From the NCBI RefSeq assembly GCF_022770205.1, contig NZ_JALEIK010000003.1:1-38782 (forward strand): 38,782 nt of DNA. The letters are read 5' to 3'. Origin of the DNA: Helicobacter sp. (lineage in GTDB: Bacteria; Campylobacterota; Campylobacteria; Campylobacterales; Helicobacteraceae). The notes below the pieces were generated by a model. It worked only from the letters and a program-made list of their open reading frames with translations, did no database searches and was not told the origin of the DNA. Numbering within the stretch: the stretch's first letter is position 1; every line of letters begins with the position of its first letter. Below are positions 16,959 through 26,523 of the stretch, in pieces. A program made the position numbers and the translations under genes.

Positions 16959-18563
16959 TTATTTTTCAGAATCTCTAACTCTTCCATTTGTAAAATCTCC
17001 TGCAAAATTTCTTCTAAATTTTGCCTCTCTTCTAAATTCTTCCACAGACTCCCGCACAAGCTCCAACTTAAAGAAATCAAGACTCTCTTGACTAACAATT
17101 CTTGATTGCATAATAGCAAGTGTATTTTCCACACTCTTATTAATTGGCTCTAAAATCGGCTTTGGATACACACCAAGCCAAATCACAATCACAACCAATG
17201 GCAAAAGTGCACTCCATTCACGCGCATTTAAATCACTAAGCTTTAAATTTTCTGTATGAATAACTTTTCCAAAAAATGCCTTACGATACAAGTGCAACAT
17301 ATACACCGCACCCACAATAATACTAATCCCAGCAATCCCAGCCATTATAGGTAAGACTTGAAAGAATCCCAGCAAGGATAAAAACTCCCCAACAAACCCC
17401 ATTGTCAAAGGTAATCCCGCCGAAGCCATTGCCATAATCCCAAAAATCGTAGCATAATTTGGCATCACTTTTGCAATTCCACCAAACTCTACAATCATCT
17501 TCGTATGGCGTCTTTCATAAAGCATTCCTACAAGCATAAATAATGCCCCGCTAATGATTCCGTGGCTTAACATAAAAAATACAGAACCTGTAATTCCTTC
17601 AGTATTAAGCGCAAAGATTCCAATCATAATCACACCCATATGCGAAATGGAACTATATGCAACCACTTGCTTGATATCCTCTTGCGCAAAAGCCACAAAT
17701 GCACCATAAATAATCATTATTAAAGACAAAATTGCAATTGGGATTAAAAAGACAATACTAGCATCAGGAAACAAAGGCAGAGAAAAACGCACAAAACCAT
17801 AAGTTCCCATTTTTAGTAAAACTGCTGCTAAGATAATAGAACCAATTGTAGGGGCTTGTCCGTGCGCATAAGGCAACCAAGTGTGAAAAGGAAACATCGG
17901 CACTTTAACAGCAAGCCCAGCAAAAAAGGCAAGAAATAACCAAATCTGCACGCCTTTTGGAATCGCACTTAAACTATACCATTCTAGTAATGAGAATGTC
18001 CAAACACCACTGACATCAAAATAATAATAGGCTAAAAATAGGATTCCAACAAGCATTAGCATTGAACCTAAAAAAGTGTATAAGAAGAACTTAACTGCCG
18101 CATAAATCCTACTTCCACTCCCCCAAGCACCAATGATATAAAGCATAGGTATTAAAGATAATTCCCAAAAAACATAAAATAAAATCATATCTAGCGCGCA
18201 AAATACGCCAATCATAATGCTCTCAAGACATAAAAGTGCAATGGTTAATTTTTTTATCTCCTGCTTTTCATTTAAGTAAATAAAACCTATTAAACTGATT
18301 AATGCGCTTAACACAACTAAAAGCAAAGAGATTCCATCCACGCCAACAAGGTAACTCACACCAAAACTTGCGATTAATAGCAACGCTGTTACAAACTGAA
18401 ATCCCTCTGCATTCTTATCAAATCCATACCATAGTAAAATTGCAAGCCCAAGCTCTATTCCACTAATCACAACTGCATAAGTTTTAAGATTTTCTCTAAT
18501 TCCAATGGCTAAAAACGCAGCAAGCAAGGGAAAAAAGATGAGCAAGGTTAAAAGGTAGTCCAT
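16959..18563 (-). CDS. nuoM: Complex I subunit NuoM
   Basis: Antiporter-like subunit of 534 residues. Visible signatures are FYVFWELSLIPMLYIIGAWG with the conserved Glu, VKVPMFPFHTWLPYAHGQAPT with the Lys, and FAQEDIKQVVAYSSISHMGV. Its first bases overlap the end of nuoL by 16 bases. The C-terminal tail after about residue 510 is Arg-rich (FRREAKFRRNFAG) and unlike a membrane-protein end, while another frame reads as a Glu/Leu helix running exactly up to nuoN (16937); see the findings. The core call is unaffected. Confidence 0.95.
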   Translation of the reverse strand: MDYLLTLLIFFPLLAAFLAIGIRENLKTYAVVISGIELGLAILLWYGFDKNAEGFQFVTALLLIASFGVSYLVGVDGISLLLVVLSALISLIGFIYLNEKQEIKKLTIALLCLESIMIGVFCALDMILFYVFWELSLIPMLYIIGAWGSGSRIYAAVKFFLYTFLGSMLMLVGILFLAYYYFDVSGVWTFSLLEWYSLSAIPKGVQIWLFLAFFAGLAVKVPMFPFHTWLPYAHGQAPTIGSIILAAVLLKMGTYGFVRFSLPLFPDASIVFLIPIAILSLIMIIYGAFVAFAQEDIKQVVAYSSISHMGVIMIGIFALNTEGITGSVFFMLSHGIISGALFMLVGMLYERRHTKMIVEFGGIAKVMPNYATIFGIMAMASAGLPLTMGFVGEFLSLLGFFQVLPIMAGIAGISIIVGAVYMLHLYRKAFFGKVIHTENLKLSDLNAREWSALLPLVVIVIWLGVYPKPILEPINKSVENTLAIMQSRIVSQESLDFFKLELVRESVEEFRREAKFRRNFAGDFTNGRVRDSEK

Positions 18564-20407
18564 ACGCCCTCCCTATAAATAAATACAAGCAACAATAGCG
18601 CAACTACACCAAAGAACATAATTTTTAGCATTTTTGATAGGCTTCCACCCTGAATCCAACGCATATTCTCTCCACCGCTTTTTAGCAATCTTGCAATTAA
18701 ATCCACAACAAAATCTATAATATTCTTATCTGAAAACCAAGCAATTTTAGAAACTCTAAAGTAATTTTGAATGAAGAGCTTATCATACAATGCTGGAATA
18801 AAATATTGATTGCTTAATGCTTTATAAATAAAAGTATTCTCCCATTTTGGAGAAAAACCACCACTTCTATATTTAAAAATAGCAAATGCGATTCCACCTA
18901 AAGCAACAAAAGAAGTGATTATAATTAAAGTCCAAATCGTTTTAGAGTCCAAATTTGCGTCAAAATCTGGAAGTGTTTGCAAAATAAAATGGTGGAAATA
19001 GCCTTCAAACATTCCCGCAAAAATCGCTAAAACACCTAAGGGTAGCATTGCATAAAGCATATAAGGATAAGCTTCGTGCGGATGTTCTGCGTGCTTTTTC
19101 TCCCCAAAAAATACAAGCATAATTAATCTAAAACTATAAAATGCTGTTAAAAACGCCCCAAGCAATAATGCTCCCCATAGCACATAAGCACCGCTTCCAA
19201 AGGCAGCTTCTAGGATTTTATCCTTAGAGAAAAAACCTGAAAAGGGATAGATTCCAGCAAGAGCGATGGAGGCTAATACCATAAGAATTGCTGTAAATTT
19301 TAAAGGCTGATACAATGCACCCATTTTAGAAATATCCAATTTATCGTGCATTGCGTGCATTACATTCCCTGCCCCTAAGAAGAGCAAGGATTTAAAAAAT
19401 GCGTGTGTTGCAAGATGGAATAACGCAATCCAATACGCTTCTAAGCCCGCTGCTACAAACATATATCCAAGTTGCGAGAGCGTAGAATAAGCAATGATGC
19501 GTTTTAAATCCCTATTTACAAGTGCCATTGTCGCAGCAAAAACCGCCACAAAAGCCCCTAAACACGCAATAGCAAACCCAACTTCTGGTATTATAGAATA
19601 CAAAGGATTTGCACGAATGACTAAATACACCCCAGCTGTTACCATTGTAGCAGCGTGGATAAGTGCTGAAACCGGTGTAGGTCCCTCCATTGCATCAGCA
19701 AGCCAAGTGTGCAAAGGAAATTGCGCACTCTTACCCATTGCTCCTACAAAAAGTAACACACCAATGGCGATCAAAATCCCCTTAGGAGCTTGATAAATAT
19801 TGCTTAAAACTTCTTCATAATTTAAACTTCCAAAAGTCCAATAGATTAAAAAGATTCCAAGCAGCATTCCTAAATCCGCAATACGATTCATAATAAACGC
19901 TTCATTTGCTGCAAAGGAAGCAGAATCCCTTTCATACCAAAATCCAATGAGCATCCAAGAACACAGCCCAACGCCTTCCCAGCCAATAAATAACCCCGCA
20001 AAATTATCACTCATCACAAGAATAAGCATAGAAAACACAAAGGCACTCAAATACACAAAGAAGCGGTTAAAGCTAGCATCGTGGCTCATATAGCCAATGG
20101 CGTAAATATGCACACATAAAGACACTAAGGTTACTACAAGCATCATTGTAGCACTCACACTATCTACTAAGAATCCAAAAGGAATATAAAGCCCACCTGC
20201 GCCAATCCAATCCATTAGCGTAACCTTCAATGCCCCACCACCTTGAAAAGCGTAGATAAAGAGCAACAAGGAAGCAAAAAAAGACACCGCAAGCATTAAA
20301 GAAGCAAAGATTCCAACACCTACAAACTTCTTTTTAGACGCAAAAGGGATTCCAAAGATTGAACCCACCAAAGGCGCAAATAGCGCACTATATAAAACTA
20401 CTTCCAT
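18548..20407 (-). CDS. nuoL: Complex I subunit NuoL
   Basis: The distal antiporter-like subunit with the long lateral helix; 619 residues. Seen in order: FIGWEGVGLCSWMLIGFWY (conserved Glu), MGKSAQFPLHTWLADAMEGPTPVSALIHAATMVTAG split over 220-255 (Lys and His residues of the proton path), NRDLKRIIAYSTLSQLGYM, and the C-terminal helix that ends LLLLVFIYREGVWTTF. ATG 20407 follows nuoK by 3 bases. Confidence 0.96.
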   Translation of the reverse strand: MEVVLYSALFAPLVGSIFGIPFASKKKFVGVGIFASLMLAVSFFASLLLFIYAFQGGGALKVTLMDWIGAGGLYIPFGFLVDSVSATMMLVVTLVSLCVHIYAIGYMSHDASFNRFFVYLSAFVFSMLILVMSDNFAGLFIGWEGVGLCSWMLIGFWYERDSASFAANEAFIMNRIADLGMLLGIFLIYWTFGSLNYEEVLSNIYQAPKGILIAIGVLLFVGAMGKSAQFPLHTWLADAMEGPTPVSALIHAATMVTAGVYLVIRANPLYSIIPEVGFAIACLGAFVAVFAATMALVNRDLKRIIAYSTLSQLGYMFVAAGLEAYWIALFHLATHAFFKSLLFLGAGNVMHAMHDKLDISKMGALYQPLKFTAILMVLASIALAGIYPFSGFFSKDKILEAAFGSGAYVLWGALLLGAFLTAFYSFRLIMLVFFGEKKHAEHPHEAYPYMLYAMLPLGVLAIFAGMFEGYFHHFILQTLPDFDANLDSKTIWTLIIITSFVALGGIAFAIFKYRSGGFSPKWENTFIYKALSNQYFIPALYDKLFIQNYFRVSKIAWFSDKNIIDFVVDLIARLLKSGGENMRWIQGGSLSKMLKIMFFGVVALLLLVFIYREGVWTTF

Positions 20408-20410
20408 ACG

Positions 20411-20713
20411 CTAACCTTCCATTGCTTTTAAGTAGTCTAAATCTAGCGTATGATACTTTTTATACCAAGCAATCAGCAAGCCTACCCCAACAGCAACTTC
20501 ACTTGCAGCAACCGCTAAAAGAAAAAATGCAAACATCTGCCCATTTAAATCCCCAAGATATTTTCCAACTGCAACAAATCCCACACTAACAGCACTCAAA
20601 ACAATCTCAGTAGAAAAAAAGAGCATTAGCAAGTTTTTGCGTCTTAACATTCCAAACACACCAATCATAAACATCAAAACAGATAAAATCAAATAATGAT
20701 TAAGCGTTATCAT
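20411..20713 (-). CDS. nuoK: Complex I subunit NuoK
   Basis: Three-helix membrane subunit of 100 residues with the two conserved acidic residues in helices, Glu in FFSTEIVLSAVSV and Glu in AASEVAVGVGLLI, which take part in proton transfer. It overlaps nuoJ by 14 bases, implying coupled translation. Confidence 0.95.
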   Translation of the reverse strand: MITLNHYLILSVLMFMIGVFGMLRRKNLLMLFFSTEIVLSAVSVGFVAVGKYLGDLNGQMFAFFLLAVAASEVAVGVGLLIAWYKKYHTLDLDYLKAMEG

Positions 20714-21266
20714 ACTCTTCCCCTTTGGATGCTTTTTCGCTTAAAGTTAGTGAATAGCGCATTCCCTTTCCCGCCAAAACAATCCCAGCAATCATTGCGA
20801 CAAGCAACATAATTGCTGCAATCTCAAAAGGAATCAAAAATTTAGTAAAAAGTACATAGCCCACCATTTGCACATTTCCGATTCCCTCTTTTATTGGCGT
20901 TGTTGCTTCTAAGCCTCCAAGATTTTGCGCAATCACAGGAGCAATAACAATTAACACAAGCAACAAAGCCCCCATACCACTTAAGAAAAACAATATTTTA
21001 GGATTTTCAATTTTCTCTTTCTCTAATTTTTGACTATCAAAAAACATCATTGCAAACGCATACAGAGCAATCACAGCCCCTGTATAAACCACAATTTGCA
21101 CAACTCCTAAAAATTCTGCGCCCAATAAAAAGAAAAAAGCTGAAACAAACATCATTCCAGCTGCAAGCGCACTTAAAGCATAGAGAATATTTTGCGTTGT
21201 CACAACAACCAAAAACATCGCTAAAGTCAATGCGCAAAAGACATAAAATGCAATTGCTTCAAACAT
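20700..21266 (-). CDS. nuoJ: Complex I subunit NuoJ
   Basis: Five-helix membrane subunit of 188 residues with the typical AEFLGVVQIVVYTGAVIALYAFAMMFFD stretch split over helix 3 (pi-bulge helix next to the quinone-coupling path). The C-terminal cytosolic tail (SLTLSEKASKGEEYDNA) overlaps the start of nuoK. It starts at ATG 21266, 2 bases after nuoI. Confidence 0.95.
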   Translation of the reverse strand: MFEAIAFYVFCALTLAMFLVVVTTQNILYALSALAAGMMFVSAFFFLLGAEFLGVVQIVVYTGAVIALYAFAMMFFDSQKLEKEKIENPKILFFLSGMGALLLVLIVIAPVIAQNLGGLEATTPIKEGIGNVQMVGYVLFTKFLIPFEIAAIMLLVAMIAGIVLAGKGMRYSLTLSEKASKGEEYDNA

Positions 21267-21268
21267 TA

Positions 21269-21958
21269 TTAAGCCTCCATCTTTTGAGATTCTACCGCTT
21301 TAGATTCCACCTGTTCTAAAGTTTTAGAATCCTTTTTAGATTCCAAGTCTTCAGATTCTACACTTGCTAGTTTCTCTAAATACTTCAATGGCGTTGCTTT
21401 AATGCGCTTATCCGCATCCACACTCACACTTCCTACGCCATCAAATTCGCAATCATTGCCGCTTAAAACCTTATCAATAGGCGTTAGCATATCTTTTTTA
21501 AGCGCAAAAGAAGCGCGTTGCTCACAGGCATTTTCATATCTCCCCCCGTGAACAATCGCAAGCTCCGGACAAACTTCTGCGCATAATCCGCAATAAATAC
21601 AACGCCCAAAATTAATGCTATACTCTGTTACAGCCTTACGCTTATCTTCCCCATAACTTGTTTCCATTCTAATGCAATTTGCCACACAAATTTTCTCACA
21701 CAAACCACAGCCAATACACCGCTCATTCCCACTATCTAACAAACGCTTTAACTCGTGAACCGCACGATAGCGCGGACTTAAGGGTAGCTTTTCCAAAGGG
21801 TATTGCACCGTGTGGATTTGCGCCTTACACAACTCCTTAAACACAAGCCAAAGTCCAACAAACAGCTCACCTTTTAAGGCGCGATTCCAAAATGTTACAA
21901 ATTTTTGCGTCTGTGTTAAGGGCGGTGTTTTTTCAAAAATCTTTACATACTTACTCAA
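21269..21958 (-). CDS. nuoI: Complex I subunit NuoI (2x 4Fe-4S)
   Basis: Peripheral-arm ferredoxin-like subunit carrying clusters N6a and N6b. Cys ligands: C81, C84, C87, C91 (CIGCGLCEKIC) and C120, C123, C126, C130 (CIYCGLCAEVCP). The open frame extends back to 22033 inside nuoH, but I set the start at TTG 21958 (MSKYVKIFEK): AGGAGG lies 6 bases upstream and the TTGA overlaps the nuoH stop. That gives 229 residues. After about residue 170 there is a variable tail ending in a Glu/Ser/Lys-rich low-complexity stretch (VESKAVESQKMEA), longer than in most NuoI. Confidence 0.93.
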   Translation of the reverse strand: MSKYVKIFEKTPPLTQTQKFVTFWNRALKGELFVGLWLVFKELCKAQIHTVQYPLEKLPLSPRYRAVHELKRLLDSGNERCIGCGLCEKICVANCIRMETSYGEDKRKAVTEYSINFGRCIYCGLCAEVCPELAIVHGGRYENACEQRASFALKKDMLTPIDKVLSGNDCEFDGVGSVSVDADKRIKATPLKYLEKLASVESEDLESKKDSKTLEQVESKAVESQKMEA

Positions 21959-22953
21959 TTTCCACCTCCTAAAACTACAATTCCAGTTATAAAAACATTT
22001 AAAAGTGCTAGTGGAAACAACACCCTCCAGCACAGCCCCATTAACTGATCAGGTCTAATGTGCGGATAAGCCGCCCTAGCCCACATAAATAAAAAGATAA
22101 AAAACATTACTTTTAGGATAATTGCGATTCCACCAGGTATAAAGCCTAACGGATTAAATCCGCCAAGGAATATTAAAGACACTACAAAAGAAAGTGCAAT
22201 CATACTTGCATACTCACCGATAAAAAACATTCCCCAACGCATTCCTGCATACTCTGTTGCATATCCGGCGATAATCTCCGCTTCGTGTTCTAGCAAATCA
22301 AAAGGTGTCCTATTTAGCTCTGCATATCCTGCAAACAAAAAGAGTAAAAAGGCTAAAGGCTGTGAAAAAATCAACCAATCTGTGATTCCACCATTTTGGT
22401 AATTGTTAATATCAATTAAAGAAAGAGAACCTATAAGCATTAAAGGTGCAAGCAAAGATAAACCCGAAACCACTTCAAAGCTAAGCAATTGCACAGCCAC
22501 TCTTGCCGCCCCTAAAAGCGACCATTTGCTATTTGCGCTAATTCCAGCAAGCAAAGGACCATAAAGCCCAGCAGCACCCACGCCTAGCACAAATAAGATT
22601 CCAACATTAATATCTGAAACAATAGGCTGAATGGTGCGCCCAAAAAGCTCAAACTCAGGGAAAAATGGAATCGGAGCCATTGCGATAAACGCCGTTGCTG
22701 CTGTAATTGTAGGAGCGATTCTAAAAATCAAGCGATTTGCACCACTTGGAACAATGTCTTCTTTGGTAAAAAGTTTAATACCATCTGCTAAAATTTGCAA
22801 CACACCAAAAGGTCCTACAATCGTTGGTCCCAAACGCCTTTGGAAAAATGCCAAAACCTTCCGTTCTACATAAGTTGTAAATCCTGCAAGTGCTGAAAAA
22901 ATAAGCACCAAAAGCAGAATCTTAATCAATGTTTCAATCACATAAGCCGTCAT
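21955..22953 (-). CDS. nuoH: Complex I subunit NuoH
   Basis: Eight-helix subunit of 332 residues that forms the quinone-binding chamber with NuoB/NuoD. Signatures: YVERKVLAFFQRRLGPTIVGP near 28-48, GPFGVLQILADGIKLFTKED, GYAELNRTPFDLLEHEAEIIAGY (acidic funnel) and RAAYPHIRPDQLMGLCW. It overlaps nuoG by 4 bases and nuoI by 4 bases. Confidence 0.96.
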   Translation of the reverse strand: MTAYVIETLIKILLLVLIFSALAGFTTYVERKVLAFFQRRLGPTIVGPFGVLQILADGIKLFTKEDIVPSGANRLIFRIAPTITAATAFIAMAPIPFFPEFELFGRTIQPIVSDINVGILFVLGVGAAGLYGPLLAGISANSKWSLLGAARVAVQLLSFEVVSGLSLLAPLMLIGSLSLIDINNYQNGGITDWLIFSQPLAFLLFLFAGYAELNRTPFDLLEHEAEIIAGYATEYAGMRWGMFFIGEYASMIALSFVVSLIFLGGFNPLGFIPGGIAIILKVMFFIFLFMWARAAYPHIRPDQLMGLCWRVLFPLALLNVFITGIVVLGGGN

Positions 22954-25421
22954 TTTAAAGCCTTTATAGAAGCATTTGCATAGCGCGAAACTCCAAAAAC
23001 CTCTTCTGCTTCACACACACCAAGTGCTGCAAAATCTCCTTGCATACCCTTATCAATGCTTACCACAGAATACACAATCACTCCATTTGAGAAATCAATT
23101 TCCACTCTATCTCCCTGCTCCACTGCAAGCTTTTGTGCGTATTCCTTGCTCACTTGCAAGCCATTTTTGGAATCCAAATGCAACGCTTTTAAAGTGTCTT
23201 TAGAAAAATGCGCCACACTATTGCGCGCATAGAGATTATAAGCACCCAAAGATTCCAAAGTTATAGATGTAATCTCTGAATTTTGGCTAGGATAATTAAT
23301 ATCCAAAAGATAGCCACGAATCTCTGTGCCATCGTTTGCAAAACCAAATCCCAAATCATCATAAGCAATGCTTTTAAAGCCCTTAGTTAGCGGTAATTCT
23401 TGCGTATAATCAATGGTGTGCTCATTCTCTAGCCCTAATGCTCTTGCAATATCATTGAGTTCATATCCATAATAAGGTGTCGCAGGAACAATCGGCACAA
23501 CGCGTTTATCCACATTTACAAGCGTCCCTTCCTGCTCACTTAAATACGGCATTTGCAGGGCATTATCCGCCTGTGTGCCAATTTTATACTTCCCTTCCAC
23601 ATTATAACCAATGCTATATCCCAAGCTTTCTTGATCTAAATCAGCAATAAGTGCAATTCCAAGTGCATTTGTTTGCGGTGGCAACAACATCACCTTAACT
23701 GCACTCAATGCTTCAATATAGCCTAAAATCCTAGCAATATTCTCTGCATTTTTTGCACCATACACATCAAATCCTACAACTAAAATAGGATTTTTCGCTC
23801 CATTTAATGCAGTTTTTATACTCTCCATCGCTTCTTTTATAGACTCTCCGCAATAGGCGTATAACTCACTTGTTACCACTTCTATTTCTTCACTAACCTT
23901 TTCAATCTCCTCTTTTTCTATAAAGGTTTTCTCGCCCTTTTCGTCTAAAATCGCATTGCCATTTTCATCTAGGGCTTCTTGTTTAACCTTTTTCTTAATC
24001 TCTTTTATAAGCGTTTTGGATTCCAACTTTTCGTATTTTTCAATCTGTTCTCTTAAAGATTGTGGCATTTTCTCTCTTAGAATGCACGCACTTGCAAGCA
24101 ATAACGCCATTGCTTCTTCACTATCAGGTTTGTAAATTCCATTAATAGGAGTTTTCACAAAGTTATTCAATGTTACATCTTCCATTGTATGAAAACTTGC
24201 AAGATTTGCACCCTTGTTTTGTTTCATTGTATTATTAATGCTATGCGTTACCACTGGCATATCATAGCTAATTGCACCACCAAAAGTCATTACAAGCGTG
24301 CTTTGTATGATTCCCTTTTGTGTAGCACTTCCCAAATTCCCAGAAACTTTACTAAAAGAATCCAAAAATTTTTTAAAGGGATACACACTATCACACACAA
24401 GTCTATAACCAAATTTCTCCTTTAGCTGTTGCAATATGAGCACCTCTTCATTGCTAATATCACCTGCAAATTTAATTGTTTGCGCCTCTTTAAACGCTGC
24501 AATCGTTTGATTAAAGGCTTCTAAATCTTTTTTAATGTGTTGATTGTTTACATTAAAGGCTAGACGACCCGCTGGACAAAGTGTAGAAAAATTCCAATCG
24601 CTTACCACACGATACACTTCCTTTTCTCCGCCACCAAGCCCCTTTTGCTTCACTTCATAAGTCAGAGCGCAACCATTTGCGCAATGCACACAAGTGCTAT
24701 CAATTCTTTCTAGCTCCCACGCATTTGAGCGGTATTGAAAATGCCCAATACTAAGCGCACCTACTGGACACACACTCACACACTCTCCACAATCTCCGCA
24801 CGCATCGGCTTCTACACCATTTAACCCAATCAAAGATTTCTTAAACTTTGTCCAAACTCCATAAGCGTCTTTTGGCATACTCTCTTTATAAGCTTTATCA
24901 GGCATTTCTCCATCGTATTTTAAAGCCTTAATGTGCGATTTTCCAATCTTATCCTTGCACAGCGTTACACAACGCTCACATACGATACATAAATTAGGAT
25001 CATAAACCGCCTTACCCCACTTATCAAAAGGCTTATAAGTATCTTTTAGGGCGTATTTTTGCTCACTCACCCCTACATAATGCGTGTAGTTTTGCAACTC
25101 ACACTCTCCACTCTTATCGCAAACCCCACATTGCAAAGGATGATTCACATCATAAGCTTGCATAATTGCCACACGCTCTTTTTCAATCTCTGGCGTATGC
25201 ACTAAAACCTGCATTCCATCCTTAACCTTCGTATTACACGCATACACGCGCTTCCCATCGGCTTCTACCATACACATTTTACACGCAAGCGTAGGAGAGG
25301 AGCAAGAGAGATAACAAATCGCTGGAATAAAAATAGAATTTGCACGCGCAACATTTAAAACACTCTCACCCTCACAACAACTCACTTCACAGCCATCAAT
25401 TGTTACTTTTATTTTTTCCAT
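22950..25421 (-). CDS. nuoG: Complex I subunit NuoG
   Basis: Largest iron-sulfur subunit; 823 residues from ATG 25421. The frame is open to 25490, but ATG 25421 has AAGGTGG upstream, forms TAATG with the previous stop, and begins the [2Fe-2S] domain. Ligands by count: C36, C47, C50, C62 (N1b); H94, C98, C101, C107 (His-Cys cluster N5); C145, C148, C151 with C155, and C208, C211, C214 with C218 (ferredoxin-like); and C244, C247, C251 plus a later Cys in LCPAGR (N7-type site). A molybdopterin-fold remnant follows. A Lys/Glu-rich segment near 490-530 looks like a lineage-specific insert. Confidence 0.94.
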   Translation of the reverse strand: MEKIKVTIDGCEVSCCEGESVLNVARANSIFIPAICYLSCSSPTLACKMCMVEADGKRVYACNTKVKDGMQVLVHTPEIEKERVAIMQAYDVNHPLQCGVCDKSGECELQNYTHYVGVSEQKYALKDTYKPFDKWGKAVYDPNLCIVCERCVTLCKDKIGKSHIKALKYDGEMPDKAYKESMPKDAYGVWTKFKKSLIGLNGVEADACGDCGECVSVCPVGALSIGHFQYRSNAWELERIDSTCVHCANGCALTYEVKQKGLGGGEKEVYRVVSDWNFSTLCPAGRLAFNVNNQHIKKDLEAFNQTIAAFKEAQTIKFAGDISNEEVLILQQLKEKFGYRLVCDSVYPFKKFLDSFSKVSGNLGSATQKGIIQSTLVMTFGGAISYDMPVVTHSINNTMKQNKGANLASFHTMEDVTLNNFVKTPINGIYKPDSEEAMALLLASACILREKMPQSLREQIEKYEKLESKTLIKEIKKKVKQEALDENGNAILDEKGEKTFIEKEEIEKVSEEIEVVTSELYAYCGESIKEAMESIKTALNGAKNPILVVGFDVYGAKNAENIARILGYIEALSAVKVMLLPPQTNALGIALIADLDQESLGYSIGYNVEGKYKIGTQADNALQMPYLSEQEGTLVNVDKRVVPIVPATPYYGYELNDIARALGLENEHTIDYTQELPLTKGFKSIAYDDLGFGFANDGTEIRGYLLDINYPSQNSEITSITLESLGAYNLYARNSVAHFSKDTLKALHLDSKNGLQVSKEYAQKLAVEQGDRVEIDFSNGVIVYSVVSIDKGMQGDFAALGVCEAEEVFGVSRYANASIKALK

Positions 25422-26257
25422 TACGCCACCTTGCTCAAACTTACAAGTTGATAACAAAAATTCTTTTGCAACACTTCCCTTGAAATCCAAAGGATTCCAA
25501 CCATTCCTTTAAGTATCGCATTGCATTGCATTTGCGCTAAAATCTCTTGATGCGATTCCAACTTTACCTTAACTTTCGCGCCATCTTGCATTTTACTAAC
25601 ATTGCAAAATTGCTTGGAAACTTCTAAAATATTCCCTTTTTTAGACTCTTTTGGCACATACACCACCAAGCCATCATAACTTTTTAAATCCCCTAAAGGC
25701 TTAATCTCTTCACGCTCTAAAGAAACCGCATTGACTTTAGAATCCAAAAAGACAATCTTTAAATCTCTTACACTAAGCAAGGCTAGAATTTTTGCGATAT
25801 TGCTAGCATTTTTATGCGTGGCTAAATCCTCTCCAACAACTAGCACCAAACCACGCTCCACATAGCCTTTAACAATCTCTTGCAACTCTTCTTCAGCAAA
25901 ATTACACTCTGAAGAGAGATAACCCACATCAAGCGTTTTTACAAACTCTTGCAATGCTTTGTCCTTAAGCCCTTCTACTTCCTTAATCCCCACATCACTT
26001 GCGCTAAAACCATAAGCAAGTAGCGCAACCACCGCTTCTTCCGCCCCCACTTCATAAACAAATTGCGTAAAATTATAAGGATTAAAACGCAAAGGACTTA
26101 GCAAAAAAACATTGTTTTTGGATTCCATATTTTCTAAAATGCGTTTAAAACCCTCTACAAATCCTCCAAACAACAAAATATTTTGCGCTTCTTTTATGAT
26201 GCTTACATCACAAGCAATTCCGCCATTTTTTAAAAATGTCTGCGCTAATGTATTCAT
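25421..26257 (-). CDS. NuoF-position subunit of Campylobacterota complex I (HP1265 type)
   Basis: A 278-residue protein in the slot where other bacteria have nuoF. None of the NuoF hallmarks is present: no Gly-rich NADH loop, no FMN motif, no CxxC iron-sulfur ligands. I see alternating strands and helices (LLFGGFVEGFKRIL, VVALLAYGFSASDVGI, GLVLVVGEDLATHKN) with a resemblance to the molybdopterin-like part of NuoG. H. pylori HP1265 and C. jejuni Cj1574c sit in the same position, and the latter is reported as essential to the flavodoxin-dependent complex. It overlaps its upstream partner by 4 bases (ATGA). Confidence 0.8.
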   Translation of the reverse strand: MNTLAQTFLKNGGIACDVSIIKEAQNILLFGGFVEGFKRILENMESKNNVFLLSPLRFNPYNFTQFVYEVGAEEAVVALLAYGFSASDVGIKEVEGLKDKALQEFVKTLDVGYLSSECNFAEEELQEIVKGYVERGLVLVVGEDLATHKNASNIAKILALLSVRDLKIVFLDSKVNAVSLEREEIKPLGDLKSYDGLVVYVPKESKKGNILEVSKQFCNVSKMQDGAKVKVKLESHQEILAQMQCNAILKGMVGILWISREVLQKNFCYQLVSLSKVA

Positions 26258-26523
26258 AAAACTGCCTTTTGCGCTTCTAAATTTTTAGATTCCATCTTTT
26301 CTTTTCTTACAACAATCGTCCAATCCACTTCATTAAAACGGATAGAATTCAACAAACTATTCCCACTAGCTTCAACAATATCCGCACTTTTTTGGACATT
26401 GTCAAAATCTATCACCTCAAACAAAAAGATTCCAACTTCACCCACTTCTAATTCTGTTTGTAAAATTTCTTCCAAACGCCCACCAAAATCATTTTTTAAA
26501 TGCCGTAAATCAAAGCGTTTCAT
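26254..26523 (-). CDS. NuoE-position small subunit (HP1264 type)
   Basis: An 89-residue protein in the nuoE slot, too short for NuoE and without its four cluster-ligating Cys (there is no Cys at all). Visible features are [13 protein letters not shown], a strand-rich [20 protein letters not shown] and [11 protein letters not shown]. It matches in size and place H. pylori HP1264/C. jejuni Cj1575c. ATGA overlaps on both sides tie it to nuoD and to the next gene, so it is made in step with the complex. Confidence 0.8.
   Translation of the reverse strand: MKRFDLRHLKNDFGGRLEEILQTELEVGEVGIFLFEVIDFDNVQKSADIVEASGNSLLNSIRFNEVDWTIVVRKEKMESKNLEAQKAVL

Noticed and set aside
21959-22033. Longer NuoI N-terminus starting at 22033
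   Set aside because: It lies inside nuoH, has a Cys/Trp-rich non-NuoI sequence, and TTG 21958 has a perfect ribosome site.
25422-25490. Longer NuoG N-terminus starting at 25490
   Set aside because: It overlaps the previous gene, and ATG 25421 begins the conserved [2Fe-2S] domain with a ribosome site.
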